The notes under the pieces: generated by a model | Told to the model about the DNA's origin: nothing | The model's database searches: none | The model's input: only the letters and a program-made list of their open reading frames with translations | Assembly (NCBI GenBank): GCA_949289265.1 | Contig: CASENE010000005.1 | Span: forward strand, 1 to 44,200 | DNA: 44,200 bases | DNA from: an uncultured Bacteroides sp. | Lineage (GTDB): Bacteria > Bacteroidota > Bacteroidia > Bacteroidales > Bacteroidaceae | Direction: 5' to 3' | Made by a program: the position numbers and the translations under genes | In this document: positions 1 through 7,993 of the stretch, piece by piece | Layout: every line of letters begins with the position of its first letter | Numbering within the stretch: the first letter of the stretch is position 1

Positions 1-2
1 AA

Positions 3-260
3 TACGCTATGGAGGTGGGCGAAATCTCCCTGCGTACCGAGCCGGGCGTGCTGACCATGTATGCCGTCGGCGAAAAGGAAAATCCCTGCAAGATACCCAT
101 CCTCGAAACCTACGCCAGCCGGGAGGCTTACCACAAGCACAACGCTACCGCGCATATCCAGAAAAACAAGCAATGGACGCTGCACATGGTCAAATCGATG
201 GAACTGACAGACCAGACACCGCTCAACCCTGCCAACCGGATTAACAACTTTATAGAGTAA
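3..260 (+). CDS. C-terminal part of a YgiN/ABM-like quinol monooxygenase (5' end outside window)
   Basis: The frame is open to the left edge, so the gene starts outside the window; the first internal Met at position 9 is unlikely to be the start. The visible 85 residues resemble the second half of an antibiotic-biosynthesis-monooxygenase (ABM, YgiN-type) domain: EPGVLTMYAV, then LETYASREAYHKHNATAHIQ, where the EtyasreAyhkH pattern is typical. Such small dimeric ferredoxin-fold proteins oxidise quinols or similar aromatics in the cytoplasm. It ends 10 bp before the secreted amidohydrolase gene, so the two are probably co-transcribed. The family call is reasonable; the substrate is unknown. Confidence 0.65.
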   Translation, partial: YAMEVGEISLRTEPGVLTMYAVGEKENPCKIPILETYASREAYHKHNATAHIQKNKQWTLHMVKSMELTDQTPLNPANRINNFIE

Positions 261-270
261 TATTTGACAC

Positions 271-1287
271 ATGAAAAAGATACTGTTTGGGTTGTTTGTG
301 GCAACTATGACTGACATGGGAGGAGTTATGGCGCAGGAAAAGATTACGGTAGATGTCCACACCCACATCATCATCCCCGAATACGTGGAAGTGCTGAAAG
401 CGCACGGGGCGGAACTGGAAGAAACCTTCCCGTTGCCAGCGTGGAATGCCGAGCGGCACATCGCCTTTATGGACAGCGCAGGCATCCGCACCGCCGTGCT
501 GACCATGCCTGCTCCGCAGCCGTATTACGGCGATACAGAGGAAAGCGCCGAGTGCATCCGCCGGGTGAACGAGGCTTCGGCTAAGGTGAAACGGCAATAT
601 CCCGACAGGTTCAAGTTCTGCGCCTCGTTGCCTCTGCCCGATGTAGATGCAGCTATCCGCGAAGCCGTCTATGCGCTCGATACATTGGGAGCGGACGGCG
701 TGAAGTTGGCGACCAACAGCCGTGGGCAATATCTTGGCGATGAAGAACTCGACCCGCTGATGGAAGTCCTGAACGAGCGCAATGCCGTCATCATCATCCA
801 TCCGCACCGCCCCACGCCTTATCCGGAGAAAATCATCGCCACCACGCCGCTGGCAATGTACGAATATCCGGCGGAGACCACCCGTGCCGTGGTGAATATG
901 TTGGCAAGGAACGTATTGGTGCGCTACCCCAATCTGAAAGTGGTCGTACCCCATTGCGGCTCGTTCCTTCCGTTGGCATTGCCGAGAATGAAATCCATCT
1001 TCCCTGCAATGGTCGCGCAGGGCTATATGCAGCCGATAGACTGGGAAGGCAACCTGTCGCGTCTCTACTTCGACTTGGCGGGCAGTCCGACTATTGAAGT
1101 CCTGCGGTCGCTGCTCACCACCACCACGCCCGACCATATCCTTTACGGCTCGGATTACCCCTACTTGCCCGATGCCGTGCTGAAAAGTAACCTGCAAAGG
1201 CTGAGGCAGACACTGGATGCGGACGAGGAGCTTGCCGGATATGAGGAGATGTTTTTGTGGGGGAATGCGGAACGGCTGTTTGAGTAA
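271..1287 (+). CDS. Exported amidohydrolase family (amidohydrolase_2/ACMSD-like) protein
   Basis: A 338-residue metal-dependent TIM-barrel hydrolase. The N-terminus (MKKILFGLFVATMTDMGGVMAQ) looks like a signal peptide cleaved near residue 22. Metal-site motifs of the amidohydrolase_2 family are present in order: VDVHTHIIIPEY (HxH), IIIHPHRPTPYP (mid-barrel His), VVVPHCGSFLP (His) and LYGSDYPY (Asp near the C-terminus). Family members hydrolyse C-C or C-N bonds in cyclic or aromatic acids. It follows the YgiN-like gene by 10 bp, suggesting a small operon on aromatic or quinone-type substrates, but the substrate cannot be read from sequence. The first Met is used because it begins the signal peptide. 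Confidence 0.8.
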   Translation: MKKILFGLFVATMTDMGGVMAQEKITVDVHTHIIIPEYVEVLKAHGAELEETFPLPAWNAERHIAFMDSAGIRTAVLTMPAPQPYYGDTEESAECIRRVNEASAKVKRQYPDRFKFCASLPLPDVDAAIREAVYALDTLGADGVKLATNSRGQYLGDEELDPLMEVLNERNAVIIIHPHRPTPYPEKIIATTPLAMYEYPAETTRAVVNMLARNVLVRYPNLKVVVPHCGSFLPLALPRMKSIFPAMVAQGYMQPIDWEGNLSRLYFDLAGSPTIEVLRSLLTTTTPDHILYGSDYPYLPDAVLKSNLQRLRQTLDADEELAGYEEMFLWGNAERLFE

Positions 1288-1310
1288 GGCGGAGAATTAG
1301 GGAGATTTCT

Positions 1311-1342
1311 CTTGCCTCGCTCCCTGATTTTTCTTATCTTCG
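1311..1342 (+). promoter_or_regulatory. Bacteroides-type promoter for the antitoxin/PIN pair
   Basis: CTTG at 1311-1314 is followed after 20 bp by TATCTTCG at 1335-1342, a one-mismatch version of TAnnTTTG. It lies 23 bp before the antitoxin ATG at 1366 and argues against the earlier in-frame Met at 1312. Confidence 0.5.
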
Positions 1343-1365
1343 CAGAGAATAAAAGACATAACATT

Positions 1366-1605
1366 ATGGATGCCGTATTAAACTTAAATTACAGCCAGAT
1401 ACTAAGTCTGGTAAAACAATTGCCGACACGTACGCAACTTCGCTTGGGGCGTATCTTGACCAAAGATGCTACGAAAGCTGAACTGGAGCATTTCTTGGAG
1501 ACGTTCAAGACGGATGAATTGAGTGAAGAGGACATTCTCGCAGAAGTGAAACAAGTAAGGAAAGAACGGTATGCGCGGCGCAAGAAAGAAGCGGATCATT
1601 GTTGA
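1366..1605 (+). CDS. Antitoxin of a PIN-domain toxin-antitoxin pair
   Basis: A 79-residue, charged, helical protein (MDAVLNLNYSQILSLVKQLP...). It belongs by appearance to the small proteins that precede COG1569-type PIN toxins in Bacteroides; the N-terminal half is probably a dimerisation/DNA-binding part and the Lys/Arg-Glu-rich C-terminus (about residues 45-79) the toxin-wrapping part. An upstream in-frame Met at 1312 lies within the -33 element of the likely promoter, so the start at 1366 is chosen. Its last 35 bp overlap the toxin gene in another frame, the usual translational-coupling layout of type II modules. No named domain was recognised. Confidence 0.7.
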   Translation: MDAVLNLNYSQILSLVKQLPTRTQLRLGRILTKDATKAELEHFLETFKTDELSEEDILAEVKQVRKERYARRKKEADHC

Positions 1606-1993
1606 CACGAATTGCTGGATTAGCTTTCTGATTGGCAGAAAGCTGTCCTCCCTTGTTGCTTTGTTAAGCGACGAGCGTATTGATTTGGTGTTGTGTGACG
1701 AATTGTTGGAAGAAATCAGGGAAGTGACACAACGTCCTAAGTTTGCGAAATATTTCCCTTTGCAAGAAGTTGAATCTCTTTTGTCATTCCTACGGCTAAA
1801 AGGAATTCTGTTCGAACCATCCGAAAACATACATATCTGCCGTGACGAAGAAGATGATTATTTGCTTGCGCTGGCAGTAGAAGCCAAAGCCCACTATCTT
1901 GTGACGGGTGATAAAGATTTATTGGTCATCAAGGAAATAGCGTCTTGTCGGATTGTTGACGTAAAGACATTTGAAGAGGAAATGAAAGGCTGA
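1571..1993 (+). CDS. PIN-domain toxin (putative RNase), COG1569-like
   Basis: A 140-residue PIN-fold protein. The acidic residues of the Mg-dependent nuclease site are visible: IIVDTNCWISFLI (first Asp), CDELLEEI (Glu), CRDEEDDYLLALAVEA (Asp pair) and YLVTGDKDLL (last Asp). Proteins of this type cleave RNA when not bound by their antitoxin. The gene overlaps the antitoxin by 35 bp, so expression is coupled. The nonstop tail after ADHC of the antitoxin lies inside the toxin's first strand codons. All expected active-site acids are present, so the toxin looks intact. Confidence 0.8.
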   Translation: MRGARKKRIIVDTNCWISFLIGRKLSSLVALLSDERIDLVLCDELLEEIREVTQRPKFAKYFPLQEVESLLSFLRLKGILFEPSENIHICRDEEDDYLLALAVEAKAHYLVTGDKDLLVIKEIASCRIVDVKTFEEEMKG

Positions 1994-2376
1994 ATAGCTA
2001 ACTAACATGTTACAGGTGGTTGTAACCATATTACGGGAAATCAAAAGAAACCCTGTCGACAATGCTTATCCGGACGGATGGGAGGTGTCCATATCCTCCG
2101 TTTTTGTACCCATTTCCCTTTTCCTGTCATTTCCAGCGGAAAAAACGCTCTGCCTGCGGCCAAAAGTTGGCAATCTCTGGCGAAAACTGTAAATCTAGGC
2201 TGGATTTATGTAAATCTAAGCTGGATTTATGTAAATTTAGGCTAGATTTATGTAAATTCAGCCTAAATTTATAGTTTTTCTTTGGCTTTGGCAACTTTTA
2301 CGGGCGGATGCAGCCGTTTTTGTCCGTTTCGTCGGAAAGAACGGGTTGGATATTAGGCCGGGTGATTCCTTTTCTT
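1994..2376. other. Gene-free spacer carrying short tandem repeats
   Basis: No gene is supported here. Short open frames between 2007 and 2274 have no recognisable content; the frame through 2189-2272 stays open only because the repeat unit is 21 bp (seven codons). Confidence 0.6.
2189..2272. repeat. Four 21-bp tandem repeats, ending in an inverted repeat
   Basis: Four adjacent 21-bp units begin at 2189, 2210, 2231 and 2252, each starting gtaaat and ending ttat with variable middles. The last two units also form a perfect 12-bp inverted repeat: TAAATTTAGGCT (2232-2243) and AGCCTAAATTTA (2260-2271). The array sits between the PIN toxin gene and the alkyltransferase-like gene. Confidence 0.85.
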
Positions 2377-2384
2377 TAATTTTG
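2377..2384 (+). promoter_or_regulatory. -7 box of the alkyltransferase-like gene
   Basis: TAATTTTG fits TAnnTTTG and is 18 bp before the ATG at 2403. No clear -33 element was seen. It places the transcript start downstream of the earlier in-frame Met at 2346. Confidence 0.4.
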
Positions 2385-2402
2385 GAGCATTGTTACGAGG
2401 TT

Positions 2403-2759
2403 ATGGTAGATATAGATGCTTTCAGACGGGAGGTGTATCAGGTGGTGACTGCCATCCCCTGCGGCAAGGTGGCCACCTACGGGCAGCTGGCCTGGCTGGT
2501 GGGCTATCCTGCCCATTCACGCCTGGTGGGGCGGGTGTTGCGTGGGGCGCCCGGCACGCCCGACATGCCCAGCCATCGGGTGGTGAACAGCCAGGGGCGC
2601 ACTGTGCCCCACTGGCCGGAGCAGCGGGTTTTGCTGCAGGCGGAGGGTGTCCGGTTTAAGGAAAACGGCTGCGTGGACTTGAGGCGTTGCCGGTGGGACG
2701 TGGCGGGAGCGGACGTCGATTCCGTCCCCGGAGGGGCGGGGAGGGAAGAAGCGGATTGA
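2403..2759 (+). CDS. MGMT-like (alkyltransferase-like, ATL) DNA-binding protein
   Basis: A 118-residue protein with the winged-helix DNA-binding domain of O6-alkylguanine-DNA alkyltransferases: FRREVYQVVTAIPCGKVATYGQLAWLVG, then RLVGRVLRGAP and MPSHRVVNSQGR. In true methyltransferases the last motif is PCHRV with the acceptor Cys; here Ser replaces Cys, so the protein should bind but not repair alkylated guanine directly. ATL proteins of this kind flag lesions for nucleotide excision repair. The start at 2403 is chosen because it follows a -7 box and gives the usual ATL length; the earlier Met at 2346 adds an unrelated extension. The last 20 residues are low-complexity. Confidence 0.8.
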   Translation: MVDIDAFRREVYQVVTAIPCGKVATYGQLAWLVGYPAHSRLVGRVLRGAPGTPDMPSHRVVNSQGRTVPHWPEQRVLLQAEGVRFKENGCVDLRRCRWDVAGADVDSVPGGAGREEAD

Positions 2760-2788
2760 TAGGAAAACAATCTTTTTTGTGATAAAAT

Positions 2789-2820
2789 CTTGCATATGTC
2801 GTTCGGATACTTTATTTTTG
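2789..2820 (+). promoter_or_regulatory. Promoter of the his operon
   Basis: CTTG at 2789-2792, 20-bp spacer, then TATTTTTG at 2813-2820 (TAnnTTTG). Transcription should start near 2826, about 20 nt before the leader-peptide ATG. Confidence 0.65.
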
Positions 2821-2844
2821 TCGCGTTAAAAACCAAGTAGAGAC

Positions 2845-2895
2845 ATGAAGGCTTTCACGACGCATCATCACCATCATCATTATCCTGGCGAATAA
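2845..2895 (+). CDS. hisL: his operon leader peptide (six consecutive His codons)
   Basis: The 16-codon frame reads MKAFTTHHHHHHYPGE and stops at 2893-2895. Six histidine codons in a row (CAT CAT CAC CAT CAT CAT, 2863-2880) directly before a hisGDCB operon are the hallmark of a classical attenuator leader; the enterobacterial HisL has a comparable His run. A promoter of Bacteroides type lies just upstream and hairpin segments follow. Ribosome stalling on scarce His-tRNA would control downstream folding. The frame was too short for ordinary gene calling. Function is inferred from composition and position. Confidence 0.85.
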   Translation: MKAFTTHHHHHHYPGE

Positions 2896-2978
2896 ACTCG
2901 GTGGGCGATGAGGCTGTGTGTGAAAGAATACATAGAGAAAAGAGCGAGGCTTGCCGGTGTTGTTGCTGGTAAGCCTCG
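2863..2978 (+). promoter_or_regulatory. his attenuator region (competing RNA hairpins)
   Basis: Three pairings can be drawn. 1:2 pairs part of the His codons, CATC/CACC at 2863-2872, with GGTG/GATG at 2900-2910. 3:4 is an 11-bp stem, 2945-2955 with 2968-2978 (one G-U pair), 12-nt loop, in terminator position 43 bp before hisG. A weaker 2:3 pairing, 2898-2906 with 2949-2957, includes four G-U pairs. The 3:4 stem is not followed by a clear U-run, so whether it terminates transcription on its own is uncertain. Confidence 0.6.
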
Positions 2979-3021
2979 TTGCGTATAAGACAAGATTGTA
3001 ACTTAAATAAAGAAAAGAGTC

Positions 3022-3873
3022 ATGCTAAGAATTGCAGTACAGGCCAAAGGGCGCCTTTACGAGGAAACCATGTCCTTCCTGGAAGAGTCGGACATCAAGT
3101 TGAGCCTCTCCAAACGTACGTTGTTGGTGCAGTCCACCAATTTCCCCCTGGAAGTGTTGTTCCTGCGGGACGATGACATTCCCCAGTCCGTGGCCATGGG
3201 CGTGGCCGACGTCGGCATCGTGGGCGAGAACGAATATGCAGAGAAGGGCGAGGATGCCGAGATTGTGAAGCGGCTGGGCTTCAGCAAGTGCCGCCTGTCG
3301 TTGGCCGTGCCCAAGGACGTGGAGTATGACGGCGTGCGGTGGTTCGACGGCAAAAAGATAGCCACCTCCTATCCCGGCATCCTGCAGAATTACCTGCAGG
3401 CCCAGGGGGTGAAGGCGGAGATACACGTCATCACCGGTTCGGTGGAGGTGTCGCCCGGCATAGGCTTGGCCGACGCCATTTTTGACATTGTCAGCTCGGG
3501 CTCCACGCTGGTCAGCAACAGCCTGAAGGAGGTGGAGGTGGTGATGAAGTCGGAGGCCCTGCTCATCGGAAACAAGCAGCTGGATGCCGATAAGCGGGAA
3601 ATCCTGCGCGAACTGCTCTTCCGGATGGACGCGGTGAAGACGGCCGAAGACAAGAAATATGTGCTGATGAACGCTCCCCAGGAGAAGCTGGGGCAGATTG
3701 TGGCCGTGCTGCCGGGCATGAAGAGTCCCACGGTCATGCCTTTGGCCAAGGAGGGATGGTGTTCCGTTCACACGGTGCTCGACGAGAAATGCTTCTGGGA
3801 GATTATCGGGAAGCTGAAGGCCTTGGGCGCCGAAGGCATCCTGGTGTTGCCCATCGAGAAAATGATTCCATAA
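3022..3873 (+). CDS. hisG: ATP phosphoribosyltransferase (long form)
   Basis: HisG joins ATP and PRPP in the first, feedback-controlled step of histidine synthesis. At 283 residues it is the long form, with a C-terminal ACT-like regulatory domain for histidine inhibition (about residues 205-283). Typical stretches are LRIAVQAKGRLYEETM at the start, MGVADVGIVGENEY, ATSYPGILQNYL and the PRPP-binding region DIVSSGSTLVSNSLKEVE. The C-terminal GAEGILVLPIEKMIP is characteristic. It is the first structural gene after the His-codon leader and is followed 11 bp later by hisD. Confidence 0.95.
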   Translation: MLRIAVQAKGRLYEETMSFLEESDIKLSLSKRTLLVQSTNFPLEVLFLRDDDIPQSVAMGVADVGIVGENEYAEKGEDAEIVKRLGFSKCRLSLAVPKDVEYDGVRWFDGKKIATSYPGILQNYLQAQGVKAEIHVITGSVEVSPGIGLADAIFDIVSSGSTLVSNSLKEVEVVMKSEALLIGNKQLDADKREILRELLFRMDAVKTAEDKKYVLMNAPQEKLGQIVAVLPGMKSPTVMPLAKEGWCSVHTVLDEKCFWEIIGKLKALGAEGILVLPIEKMIP

Positions 3874-3884
3874 GATTGCGACAG

Positions 3885-5204
3885 ATGATACAGATTGATT
3901 ATCCGGGCCGCGAGCAATGGCCCGACATAGTGAGACGTCCGGTGATGGACACCGAGCATTTGACGGAGGCGGTGCGCGACATCCTCCGGCAGGTGAGAGA
4001 AGGGGGCGACCGCGCGGTGATGGATTGCGAGGCCCGGTTTGACAAGGTCTCGTTGTCATCCCTGGCCGTTACGGAAGACGAGATGCAAGAGGCCGAACGC
4101 TGCGTGGACGAGGAACTGAAGGCGGCCATCCGCCTGGCCCGCCAGAACATCGAGGCCTTCCATGCTGCCCAGCGTTTCGAGGGGAAGCGGATAGAGACCC
4201 AGCCTGGCGTGACCTGCTGGCAGAAGGCGGTGCCCATCGAGCGGGTGGGACTGTACATCCCCGGCGGGACGGCGCCGCTGTTCAGCACGGTGCTGATGCT
4301 GGCCGTCCCGGCGCGCATTGCCGGTTGCGCCGAGATTGTGCTCTGCACGCCTCCGGGGCGTGACGGGCGCGTGCATCCTGCGGTGTTGTTCGCGGCGCGT
4401 GTGGCCGGCGTCAGCCGTATCTTCAAGGCGGGAGGCGTGCAGGCCATAGGGGCGATGGCATACGGCACGGAGAGCGTGCCGAAGGTCTATAAGATATTCG
4501 GCCCGGGCAATCAATATGTCACTGCCGCCAAACAGCAGGTCAGCCTGCGCGACGTGGCCATAGACATGCCGGCAGGCCCGTCGGAGGTGGCGGTGCTGGC
4601 CGACGAGACCGCCGATGCAGCCTTTGTGGCGGCCGACCTCCTGAGCCAGGCAGAGCACGGCGTGGACAGCCAGGCGATGCTGATTACCACCTCCGAGTCC
4701 CTGCGCCGGGCCGTCGTCGACGAGGTAGGGCGGCAGTTGCAGCGTCTGCCTCGCCGCGAGATAGCTGCCAAGTCGCTGGAGCATAGCAAGCTGGTGTGCG
4801 TGGCCGACATGGACGAGGCCATCGGCCTGACCAATGCCTATGCCCCGGAACACCTCATTATCCAGACTGCCGACTACGCACAAGTGGCGGCGCGCGTGGT
4901 CAACGCCGGTTCCGTCTTCCTCGGCCCGTATGCCACCGAAAGCGCCGGAGACTACGCCTCGGGCACCAACCACACCCTTCCCACCAACGGGTATGCCCGT
5001 GCCTACAGCGGCGTCTGCCTGGACAGCTTCGTCCGCAAGATTACCTTCCAGGAGATTACGCCCCAAGGCTTGCGACGCATCGGCCCCGCCATCCAGCAAA
5101 TGGCTTCCGGCGAACACCTGGAGGCTCACCGTGCAGCCGTGACCGTGCGCCTGCAGCGTCTCGCGGCCGAGGGCAGCCCGGCAGGCGATAATCCCCAAGA
5201 CTAA
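3885..5204 (+). CDS. hisD: Histidinol dehydrogenase
   Basis: HisD oxidises L-histidinol to histidine in two NAD-dependent steps using zinc. The 439-residue frame shows the family signatures: [83 protein letters not shown] and the late [15 protein letters not shown]. An earlier in-frame Met (3756) would run 118 bp into hisG; the ATG at 3885, 11 bp after the hisG stop, begins the conserved N-terminus [14 protein letters not shown]. It is the second gene of the operon, with hisC 14 bp downstream. Confidence 0.95.
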   Translation: MIQIDYPGREQWPDIVRRPVMDTEHLTEAVRDILRQVREGGDRAVMDCEARFDKVSLSSLAVTEDEMQEAERCVDEELKAAIRLARQNIEAFHAAQRFEGKRIETQPGVTCWQKAVPIERVGLYIPGGTAPLFSTVLMLAVPARIAGCAEIVLCTPPGRDGRVHPAVLFAARVAGVSRIFKAGGVQAIGAMAYGTESVPKVYKIFGPGNQYVTAAKQQVSLRDVAIDMPAGPSEVAVLADETADAAFVAADLLSQAEHGVDSQAMLITTSESLRRAVVDEVGRQLQRLPRREIAAKSLEHSKLVCVADMDEAIGLTNAYAPEHLIIQTADYAQVAARVVNAGSVFLGPYATESAGDYASGTNHTLPTNGYARAYSGVCLDSFVRKITFQEITPQGLRRIGPAIQQMASGEHLEAHRAAVTVRLQRLAAEGSPAGDNPQD

Positions 5205-5218
5205 CAAAAACTACGAGC

Positions 5219-6259
5219 ATGAAAACATTGCAAGCATTGACGCGCCCCAACATCTGGCGGCTGCAACCTTATTCTTCTGCCCGCGACGAATACAAGGGCC
5301 AGGCGGCGTCCGTCTTTCTGGATGCCAACGAGAATCCTTATAACACGCCCAACAACCGCTATCCCGACCCCCTGCAATGGGAGTTGAAGAAGAACCTGGG
5401 CCGTCTCAAGCACATTGAGCCGGAACACATCTTCCTGGGCAATGGCAGTGATGAGGCCATCGACCTCCTGTTCCGTGCTTTCTGCGAGCCGAGGGAGGAC
5501 AATGTCGTGGCCATAGACCCCACCTATGGCATGTACCAAGTGTGCGCCGACATCAATGAGGTGGAATACCGCAAGGTGCTGCTGGACGACCGTTTCCAGT
5601 TCTCTGCCGAGAGCCTGCTCCGCGCTGCCGACGAGCATACGAAGCTCATCTTCTTGTGTTCGCCCAACAATCCTACGGGGAACGACCTGGATGCGGACGA
5701 GATAGACCGCCTTCTCCGTCGGTTCGACGGGCTGGTGGTGCTCGACGAGGCTTATAACGACTTTTCCGACGCGCCCTCTTTCTTGTCCCGGCTGGATGCG
5801 TATCCCAACCTGATTGTCCTGCAGACCTTCTCCAAGGCTTGGGGGTGCGCCGCCATCCGCTTGGGCATGGCTTTCGCTTCTGCCGACATCATCGGCATAC
5901 TTACCAAAATCAAGTATCCCTACAACGTTAATCAGCTCACTCAGAATCAGGCCCTGGAGATGTTGCACCGCTATTACGAGATAGAGCGGTGGGTGGACAT
6001 GCTGAAGAAGGAGCGCGGCAGGCTGGAGCAGGTCTTTGCCACGCTGCCCTGCGTGACGAAGGTCTTCCCCTCGGACGCCAATTTCTTCCTGGTGCGGGTG
6101 ACCGATGCCGTGAGGATTTATAATTACCTGGTGGGCGAGGGCATCATCGTGCGCAACCGCCATACCGTGTCTCTCTGCGGCAACTGCCTGCGCATCACCG
6201 TGGGAACCCGGATGGAGAACGACGCCCTGGTCACTGCCTTGCAAAAATATAAGATATGA
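5219..6259 (+). CDS. hisC: Histidinol-phosphate aminotransferase
   Basis: A PLP-dependent class I/II aminotransferase of 346 residues that converts imidazole-acetol phosphate to histidinol phosphate. Visible motifs: [11 protein letters not shown] near the N-terminus, [35 protein letters not shown] and the PLP-lysine loop [18 protein letters not shown]. The ending [14 protein letters not shown] is typical of HisC. The stop overlaps the hisB start as ATGA, so translation of the two is probably coupled. Confidence 0.95.
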   Translation: MKTLQALTRPNIWRLQPYSSARDEYKGQAASVFLDANENPYNTPNNRYPDPLQWELKKNLGRLKHIEPEHIFLGNGSDEAIDLLFRAFCEPREDNVVAIDPTYGMYQVCADINEVEYRKVLLDDRFQFSAESLLRAADEHTKLIFLCSPNNPTGNDLDADEIDRLLRRFDGLVVLDEAYNDFSDAPSFLSRLDAYPNLIVLQTFSKAWGCAAIRLGMAFASADIIGILTKIKYPYNVNQLTQNQALEMLHRYYEIERWVDMLKKERGRLEQVFATLPCVTKVFPSDANFFLVRVTDAVRIYNYLVGEGIIVRNRHTVSLCGNCLRITVGTRMENDALVTALQKYKI

Positions 6260-7377
6260 AGAAACGAGCCTTATTCATCGACCGAGACGGGACGCTGGTC
6301 ATCGAACCTCCCGTCGACTACCAGTTGGACTCGCTGGACAAGCTGGAGTTTTATCCCAAGGCGATACGCAATCTCTGGTTCATCCGCCAACGCTTGGACT
6401 TCGAGTTCGTCATGGTCACCAACCAGGACGGTCTGGGCACGGACGCCTTTCCCGAGGAAACCTTCTGGCCGGCGCATCGGCTGCTGCTGAAGACGCTGGA
6501 AGGCGAGGGCATCACCTTCGACGACATTTGCATCGACCGCTCCCTGCCCGAGGACAATGCCCCTACGCGCAAGCCCCGCACGGGAATGTTGCACAAATAC
6601 ACGGACAGCGGCGACTATGACCTGGCGCAGTCGTTTGTCATCGGCGACCGCGCAACGGATGTGGAACTGGCCCGCAACCTGGGCTGCCGTGCTATCCTGT
6701 TGCAGGAAGATGCGTCGGCCTTGCCTGCCGATTTGCGTCCGACGTGTGTGCTGGCCACCCGGGATTGGGACCGCGTGGCCGAGTATCTCTTTGCGGGCGA
6801 GCGTCGGGCAGAGGTGCGCCGCACTACGGACGAGACGGACGTGCGCGTTGCGCTTGACCTGGACGGACACGGCATCGGCAACATTGACACGGGACTGGGA
6901 TTCTTCGACCATATGCTCCAGCAGATTGCCCGTCACGGCGGCATCGACCTGGATATCCAGGTGCGCGGAGACTTGCATGTGGACGAACATCACACCATCG
7001 AGGACACGGCCCTGGCCCTGGGCGAGTGCATCCATCAGGCCCTGGGCAGCAAGCGCGGCATGGAGCGTTACGGATATGCGGTGACGATGGACGACTGTCT
7101 TTGCCAGGTATGCTTGGACTTCGGGGGGCGTCCGTGGCTGGTGTGGCAGGCCGAGTTCCGGCGGGAGAAGATAGGCGACATGCCCACGGAGATGTTCCTG
7201 CACTTCTTCAAGTCGTTCAGCGACGCTGCGCGCATGAACTTGAACATCCGGGCCGAGGGGCAGAACGAGCATCATAAGATAGAAGGTATCTTCAAGGCTC
7301 TGGCCCGTGCGATGCGTATGGCCTTGCGGAGGGACATCTATCACTTCGAGTTGCCCAGCTCCAAGGGAGTGCTGTGA
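6256..7377 (+). CDS. hisB: Bifunctional histidinol-phosphatase / imidazoleglycerol-phosphate dehydratase
   Basis: A two-domain HisB of 373 residues. The N-terminal HAD phosphatase (about 1-165) has [13 protein letters not shown] with the nucleophile Asp, MVTNQDGLG and [16 protein letters not shown]. The C-terminal IGPD (about 180-373) has [36 protein letters not shown] and [19 protein letters not shown], the His-rich metal sites of the dehydratase. The fused arrangement is known from enterobacteria and Bacteroidetes. It closes the visible operon; hisH, hisA, hisF and hisI are not in this window, so the rest of the pathway must be encoded elsewhere. Confidence 0.95.
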   Translation: MKKRALFIDRDGTLVIEPPVDYQLDSLDKLEFYPKAIRNLWFIRQRLDFEFVMVTNQDGLGTDAFPEETFWPAHRLLLKTLEGEGITFDDICIDRSLPEDNAPTRKPRTGMLHKYTDSGDYDLAQSFVIGDRATDVELARNLGCRAILLQEDASALPADLRPTCVLATRDWDRVAEYLFAGERRAEVRRTTDETDVRVALDLDGHGIGNIDTGLGFFDHMLQQIARHGGIDLDIQVRGDLHVDEHHTIEDTALALGECIHQALGSKRGMERYGYAVTMDDCLCQVCLDFGGRPWLVWQAEFRREKIGDMPTEMFLHFFKSFSDAARMNLNIRAEGQNEHHKIEGIFKALARAMRMALRRDIYHFELPSSKGVL

Positions 7378-7449
7378 GGGGGGAGAAACCCGCCAGGCGG
7401 CCCGTTTGACGGCAAAAGATGAGACTTGTTAGGAATAATTGCGGACTTT

Positions 7450-7482
7450 GTTGGGGATAGTTGCGGCAAATGTCTATCTTTG
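7450..7482 (+). promoter_or_regulatory. Promoter of the YccF-like gene
   Basis: GTTG at 7450-7453, 21-bp spacer and TATCTTTG at 7475-7482. It lies 35 bp before the ATG at 7518. Confidence 0.55.
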
Positions 7483-7517
7483 CCCGCAAGATATATAATA
7501 AGAACAGGCAAGTTTTT

Positions 7518-7892
7518 ATGGGTTGTTTTATGAATTTGTTGTGGCTGGTGCTGGGCGGAGTGTTCACGGCCATAGAATATGTGGTGTCCAGCCTGCTGCT
7601 GATGGTGACCATTGTGGGCATTCCCTTCGGGATGCAGACGCTGAAGTTGGCAGGGTTGGCCTTGTGGCCTTTCGGTAAGAAAGTGGTGAGCGGCGAGCGG
7701 TCGGGCGGATGCCTGTATGTGCTGATGAATGTGCTTTGGGTGCTGCTGGGCGGCATCTGGATTGCAGCGTCTCACTTGGTGTTTGGCGCTCTTCTTTGCA
7801 TCACCATCATCGGCATACCTTTTGGCCTCCAGCATTTTAAGTTGGCCGGTTTGGCACTGACGCCTTTCGGAAAGGACATTGTCAGCGATTGA
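7518..7892 (+). CDS. YccF-domain inner-membrane protein
   Basis: A 124-residue membrane protein made of two similar halves, each a hydrophobic hairpin followed by IPFG-LKLAGLAL-PFGK: first MNLLWLVLGG...IVGIPFGMQTLKLAGLALWPFGKKVV, then LNVLWVLLGG...IIGIPFGLQHFKLAGLALTPFGKDIV. This duplicated pattern defines YccF (DUF307). No biochemical role is established for the family. The ATG at 7518 is preferred over in-frame 7461 because the latter is upstream of the -7 box. It is monocistronic, with a strong hairpin after it. Confidence 0.85.
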   Translation: MGCFMNLLWLVLGGVFTAIEYVVSSLLLMVTIVGIPFGMQTLKLAGLALWPFGKKVVSGERSGGCLYVLMNVLWVLLGGIWIAASHLVFGALLCITIIGIPFGLQHFKLAGLALTPFGKDIVSD

Positions 7893-7925
7893 CAGTCAGC
7901 ATTGAGGCAAAGGATATTATAATAA

Positions 7926-7964
7926 AAATGGTTAATGGAGCATCTCTGCTTCCATTAACCATTT
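7926..7964. terminator. Bidirectional terminator between yccF-like gene and carboxyltransferase
   Basis: A perfect 14-bp stem, 7926-7939 with 7951-7964, and an 11-nt loop separate two convergent genes. T-rich sequence follows on the minus strand and a shorter T run on the plus strand, so it can serve both. Confidence 0.8.
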
Positions 7965-7993
7965 TATCGTTTTATCAAGGAGCCACCCCTTGG

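Noticed and set aside
250-1197. Long minus-strand frame opposite the amidohydrolase
   Set aside because: Antisense shadow; the plus-strand protein has complete metal-site motifs.
2007-2274. Small open frames across the 21-bp repeats
   Set aside because: They are open because the unit length is a multiple of three; no start context or conserved content.
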